Below, one piece after another: positions 6,787-8,999 of a DNA stretch of 8,999 nucleotides. Location: contig CABXXS010000041.1 in NCBI GenBank assembly GCA_902516225.1, forward strand, positions 1 to 8,999. Direction: 5' to 3'. The notes below the pieces were generated by a model. It did no database searches. It saw only the letters and a program-made list of their open reading frames with translations, and was not told where the DNA came from. The stretch comes from Puniceicoccaceae bacterium. GTDB lineage: Bacteria; Verrucomicrobiota; Verrucomicrobiae; Opitutales; Coraliomargaritaceae. Position 1 is the first letter of the stretch, and the number at the start of each line of letters is the position of its first letter. The translations under genes and the position numbers were made by a program.

Positions 6787-8418
6787 TTAGCTTTGTTTAG
6801 TTCTAGTATCTTTTCTGAGTCCAGGTAGGAGAAAGAGTAATCCAAAGCCGATAAATAATCCAAACCATACAGATACCCCATATCCCAAGGGTAGGAAGCC
6901 TACTATGAGCGCCACTGTTGCTGCGATTAACGCAAAAGGCAGCTGAGTGCGCACATGATTTAGCGGTTCAATTTCAGTTGCAATAGAAGCGACAATGGTG
7001 GTGTCCGAAAAAGGGCTGCAATGGTCGCCAAATACAGCGCCGCTGAATACCGCGCCGATCGCTGCTACGATCATAGTATCACGCTCCGCATCGATACCCT
7101 CGCATAGCGAAAATATGACTGGAATAGCTAGTGGCATGAGCACGCTCATCGTCCCCCAAGAGCTTCCTGTGGAAAAAGAGATCAGTGCACCTAACAAAAA
7201 AATGCCTGCCGGAAGTAAGGATAAAGGGAAGCGCCCTTGAAGCGATTCACTTAGCCAAGAAGCCGTGCCTAATTCACTTATGGCTGCTCCTAACATCCAG
7301 GCTGCGATTAAAATACAGACGGGTCTAGCAATCTCTCGCACTCCTCTAAAAAAGACGCTATAAACGGGCTTTTTTCTATATTCAACGCTCCCAGTAATGG
7401 AGTAAGTAAAAGCTGCGAAGATCGTAGCTAGTACACTCGAAGCAATTAAAATATGGGGCACATAGATTTCAGCTCGGCCGTAGGCCTCGGCAATTTTGTT
7501 TAAATTTATAGGTAGGATCGAATCAGATCCGACAAAGTATGTTAGAATTGGGACAAGTAGTGTTAATATCGCGATTGGTATCAATGCTAAGGACCAGTTA
7601 TTGCCGAGGTCTTCCTTCCTGTCGTATTTAATGGGTGCTAGTTGCGCTTTGGCTTCTACTTCGCCCATCGGGCCAGGATTGTATTCGCGCAAAACGCAAA
7701 TTAACGCTAAAGCTAGTGCAAACCAGCAGTAGTAGTTCGTAGGTAGGGAGCTAAAAAAGTAGCTATACGGGCTTACATCATTTTGACCGGCAATACGGAA
7801 GCCTTCTCGTATCATAGAAAGTTGGAACGCGATCCATGTGGAGATAAAAGCAAGGCAGGCTACTGCAGAGCCAGTAGTATCGGCAAGGTAGGCTAATTTT
7901 TCGCGGGATACACCGCAGCGATCTGCGGCTGATCGTAGAAGCCGCCCTAAAAGCATAGTGTTTGCCAAGCCGTCGAAAAATACGAGTAGTCCGAAGCCCA
8001 ATACTGTAGTTTGCATCCGCTTACGGGGCGCACGCCCTGAGCCAAGTAAACCTCGGACTAGCCCTTGTAAGCCTCCGCTAGCTTCTAATAGGGCGACAAA
8101 GCCACCAAGAATAAGAGTAAAAAGTATCGCACTAATTTTCCAAGAGGAGCTAAAAATTGGATAGAATTGACCGTATATAAACTGTTTTATCGAATCTACT
8201 AATGAACCATCTGCTAATAATATCGCTCCACAACTCGCGCCCACTAAAAGCCCAACCAGAGCACTCCGAGATAAGATCACGACCGATAGTGCGACAAGGC
8301 TGGGCCATATCGCACGTGAGGCACTTTCTGAATCAGCTAGCCATAAACTGATCGTTAAAAGTAAGGCTGATAGGATGCCTGTACATATCCAACGATTTTG
8401 TAGATCAATTTGCACCAT
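6787..8418 (-). CDS. Na+/H+ antiporter of the NhaC family
   Basis: The protein has 543 residues with roughly 11-13 hydrophobic segments across the full length, so it is an inner-membrane transporter. NhaC-family signatures are present: FFDGLANTML (147-156), SFSTGSSWGTM (414-424) and AVFGDHCSPFSDTTIV (461-476), the last being the strongest. A charged loop lies near 250-272 (EAKAQL ... DRKEDLG). Known relatives exchange Na+ for H+, and some (MleN) couple this to malate and lactate, so the substrate could be an organic acid. The start is ATG at 8418 with no Shine-Dalgarno sequence, and it lies in a stem-loop (8410-8438). It is 66 nt downstream of uxaE on the same strand and 75 nt upstream of the HMA gene. 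Length and motifs look complete. The gene name nhaC is not assigned because the substrate is not shown by sequence. Confidence 0.85.
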   Translation of the reverse strand: MVQIDLQNRWICTGILSALLLTISLWLADSESASRAIWPSLVALSVVILSRSALVGLLVGASCGAILLADGSLVDSIKQFIYGQFYPIFSSSWKISAILFTLILGGFVALLEASGGLQGLVRGLLGSGRAPRKRMQTTVLGFGLLVFFDGLANTMLLGRLLRSAADRCGVSREKLAYLADTTGSAVACLAFISTWIAFQLSMIREGFRIAGQNDVSPYSYFFSSLPTNYYCWFALALALICVLREYNPGPMGEVEAKAQLAPIKYDRKEDLGNNWSLALIPIAILTLLVPILTYFVGSDSILPINLNKIAEAYGRAEIYVPHILIASSVLATIFAAFTYSITGSVEYRKKPVYSVFFRGVREIARPVCILIAAWMLGAAISELGTASWLSESLQGRFPLSLLPAGIFLLGALISFSTGSSWGTMSVLMPLAIPVIFSLCEGIDAERDTMIVAAIGAVFSGAVFGDHCSPFSDTTIVASIATEIEPLNHVRTQLPFALIAATVALIVGFLPLGYGVSVWFGLFIGFGLLFLLPGLRKDTRTKQS

Positions 8419-8438
8419 AGTAGATTGCTACTATGCAA
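8410..8438 (-). promoter_or_regulatory. Stem-loop covering the antiporter start codon
   Basis: CATAGTAG (8416-8423) and CTACTATG (8428-8435) are perfect 8-bp inverted arms around a 4-nt loop, and the start codon is part of one arm. An alternative fold adds TTGCA (8410-8414) against TGCAA (8434-8438), giving 11 bp with a 3-nt bulge holding part of the start codon. It could slow initiation in RNA or be a DNA operator palindrome. No T-run follows, so it does not look like a terminator for uxaE. Confidence 0.4.
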
Positions 8439-8484
8439 GTGCATGTCCAGTCTATGAGTTGACTTTGATGCTACGCTAATTATT

Positions 8485-8999
8485 CTAACTCCTGAAGATC
8501 GGGATAATGTGCCGCTTCCAAATATTCTCCGTTACATTCTTAGCGATAAATTTTTCATTTTCCTTAAGCGCTTCAGTGTAGGCCTCACCCATTTCTGCGG
8601 CAATTTTGAATCCTACGTGAATGAGTTGCCGAAAGTTTTGGTTGTACTCAGATTTACTCTGTTCGTGCCTTAGTGTATGCACGTACTTATCGGAGTCCCA
8701 AGTGCTCACTTCCTCTGGTGTTGGTAGCACGGACTTATCGATATCAATGACGCTTTCATAAGGCGCAGTTAATTCGTCAAATCGGTCGTATGCCCCTGCG
8801 TAGATTTCTTTGGCTATCGAGAGAGCTTCGCCGCCAGCTTCAGCTAGGCCAATGACCTCTTCTAGCCAAGTAGTACCAGCAGTTTTGACGTGTAGTCCTA
8901 CATCATGTTTGGCTATCAGCTTATTTATTATCGGATAGATGGAGAATTTATCTGAACCAGAGTGCACGCTAAGTTTTAATGTATCCGGAAGGTCAAATT
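8485..8999 (-). CDS. uxaE: Tagaturonate epimerase, C-terminal part (5' end outside window)
   Basis: UxaE interconverts D-tagaturonate and D-fructuronate, joining galacturonate and glucuronate breakdown in the cytoplasm. The last 170 residues are present. The frame stays open to the window edge, and the GTG at 8967 is an internal Val, not a start. Features recalled for the family are LKLSVHSGSDKFSIYP near the beginning of the fragment, LHVKTAGTTWLEE, EIYAGAYDRF, and the C-terminal HVGFKIAAEMG and NVTENIWKRHI blocks. The HSGSDK stretch is likely in or near the active site of a TIM-barrel-like fold, but the missing N-terminal half prevents checking all ligands. The gene ends with TAG and is followed after 66 nt by the antiporter gene on the same strand, so they may share a transcript. 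The family call is fairly sure. The exact sugar acid used by this protein is inference. Confidence 0.72.
   Translation of the reverse strand, partial: FDLPDTLKLSVHSGSDKFSIYPIINKLIAKHDVGLHVKTAGTTWLEEVIGLAEAGGEALSIAKEIYAGAYDRFDELTAPYESVIDIDKSVLPTPEEVSTWDSDKYVHTLRHEQSKSEYNQNFRQLIHVGFKIAAEMGEAYTEALKENEKFIAKNVTENIWKRHIIPIFRS

Noticed and set aside
8459..8485. Plus-strand promoter-like TTGACT and TAATTAT
   Set aside because: The spacer is only about 14 nt and no plus-strand gene follows; it runs into the end of uxaE in antisense.

Overview
The window looks like chromosomal DNA of a Gram-negative bacterium, most likely a marine Verrucomicrobiota (Opitutales/Puniceicoccales type). The reasons are a DUF1800-DUF1501 gene pair, a small protein with a PEP-CTERM sorting tail, an 'SSDLxxW ... 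YYR' module at the front of the DUF1800 protein, an outer-membrane barrel ending in Phe, AT-leaning sequence and almost no Shine-Dalgarno sites. Lentisphaerota or Planctomycetota cannot be excluded from sequence alone. No RNA gene, CRISPR array, insertion sequence, integrase or phage gene was seen, and no stretch above 300 bases lacks a gene.

Layout. The left edge (1-237, + strand) holds the C-terminal 78 residues of HisB (histidine biosynthesis). Everything else is on the minus strand. The msrA gene (275-790) converges on hisB. Next, in transcription order from right to left, is a tight three-gene operon: DUF1800 (3045-5291), DUF1501 with a Tat signal (1601-3043) and a laminin-B-like PEP-CTERM protein (852-1601). 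The genes are 1 nt apart or overlap by 1 nt, behind an AT-rich promoter near 5317-5349. Upstream lies a coupled pair: a secreted heavy-metal-associated (HMA) domain protein (6301-6711) and an outer-membrane beta-barrel (5471-6301). Further right are an NhaC-family antiporter (6787-8418), whose start codon sits in a stem-loop, and the C-terminal part of a tagaturonate epimerase (UxaE, 8485-8999), cut by the window edge.

How they may work together. The three-gene operon encodes only exported proteins: one Sec-type, one Tat-type and one with an exosortase-type anchor. It is the best candidate here for a poorly described envelope or surface system. The HMA protein and barrel probably form a small envelope metal-handling unit, although the metal is unknown. 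The uxaE and nhaC genes lie 66 nt apart and may link hexuronate catabolism to sodium-coupled transport, but that is inference. HisB and MsrA are ordinary housekeeping functions.
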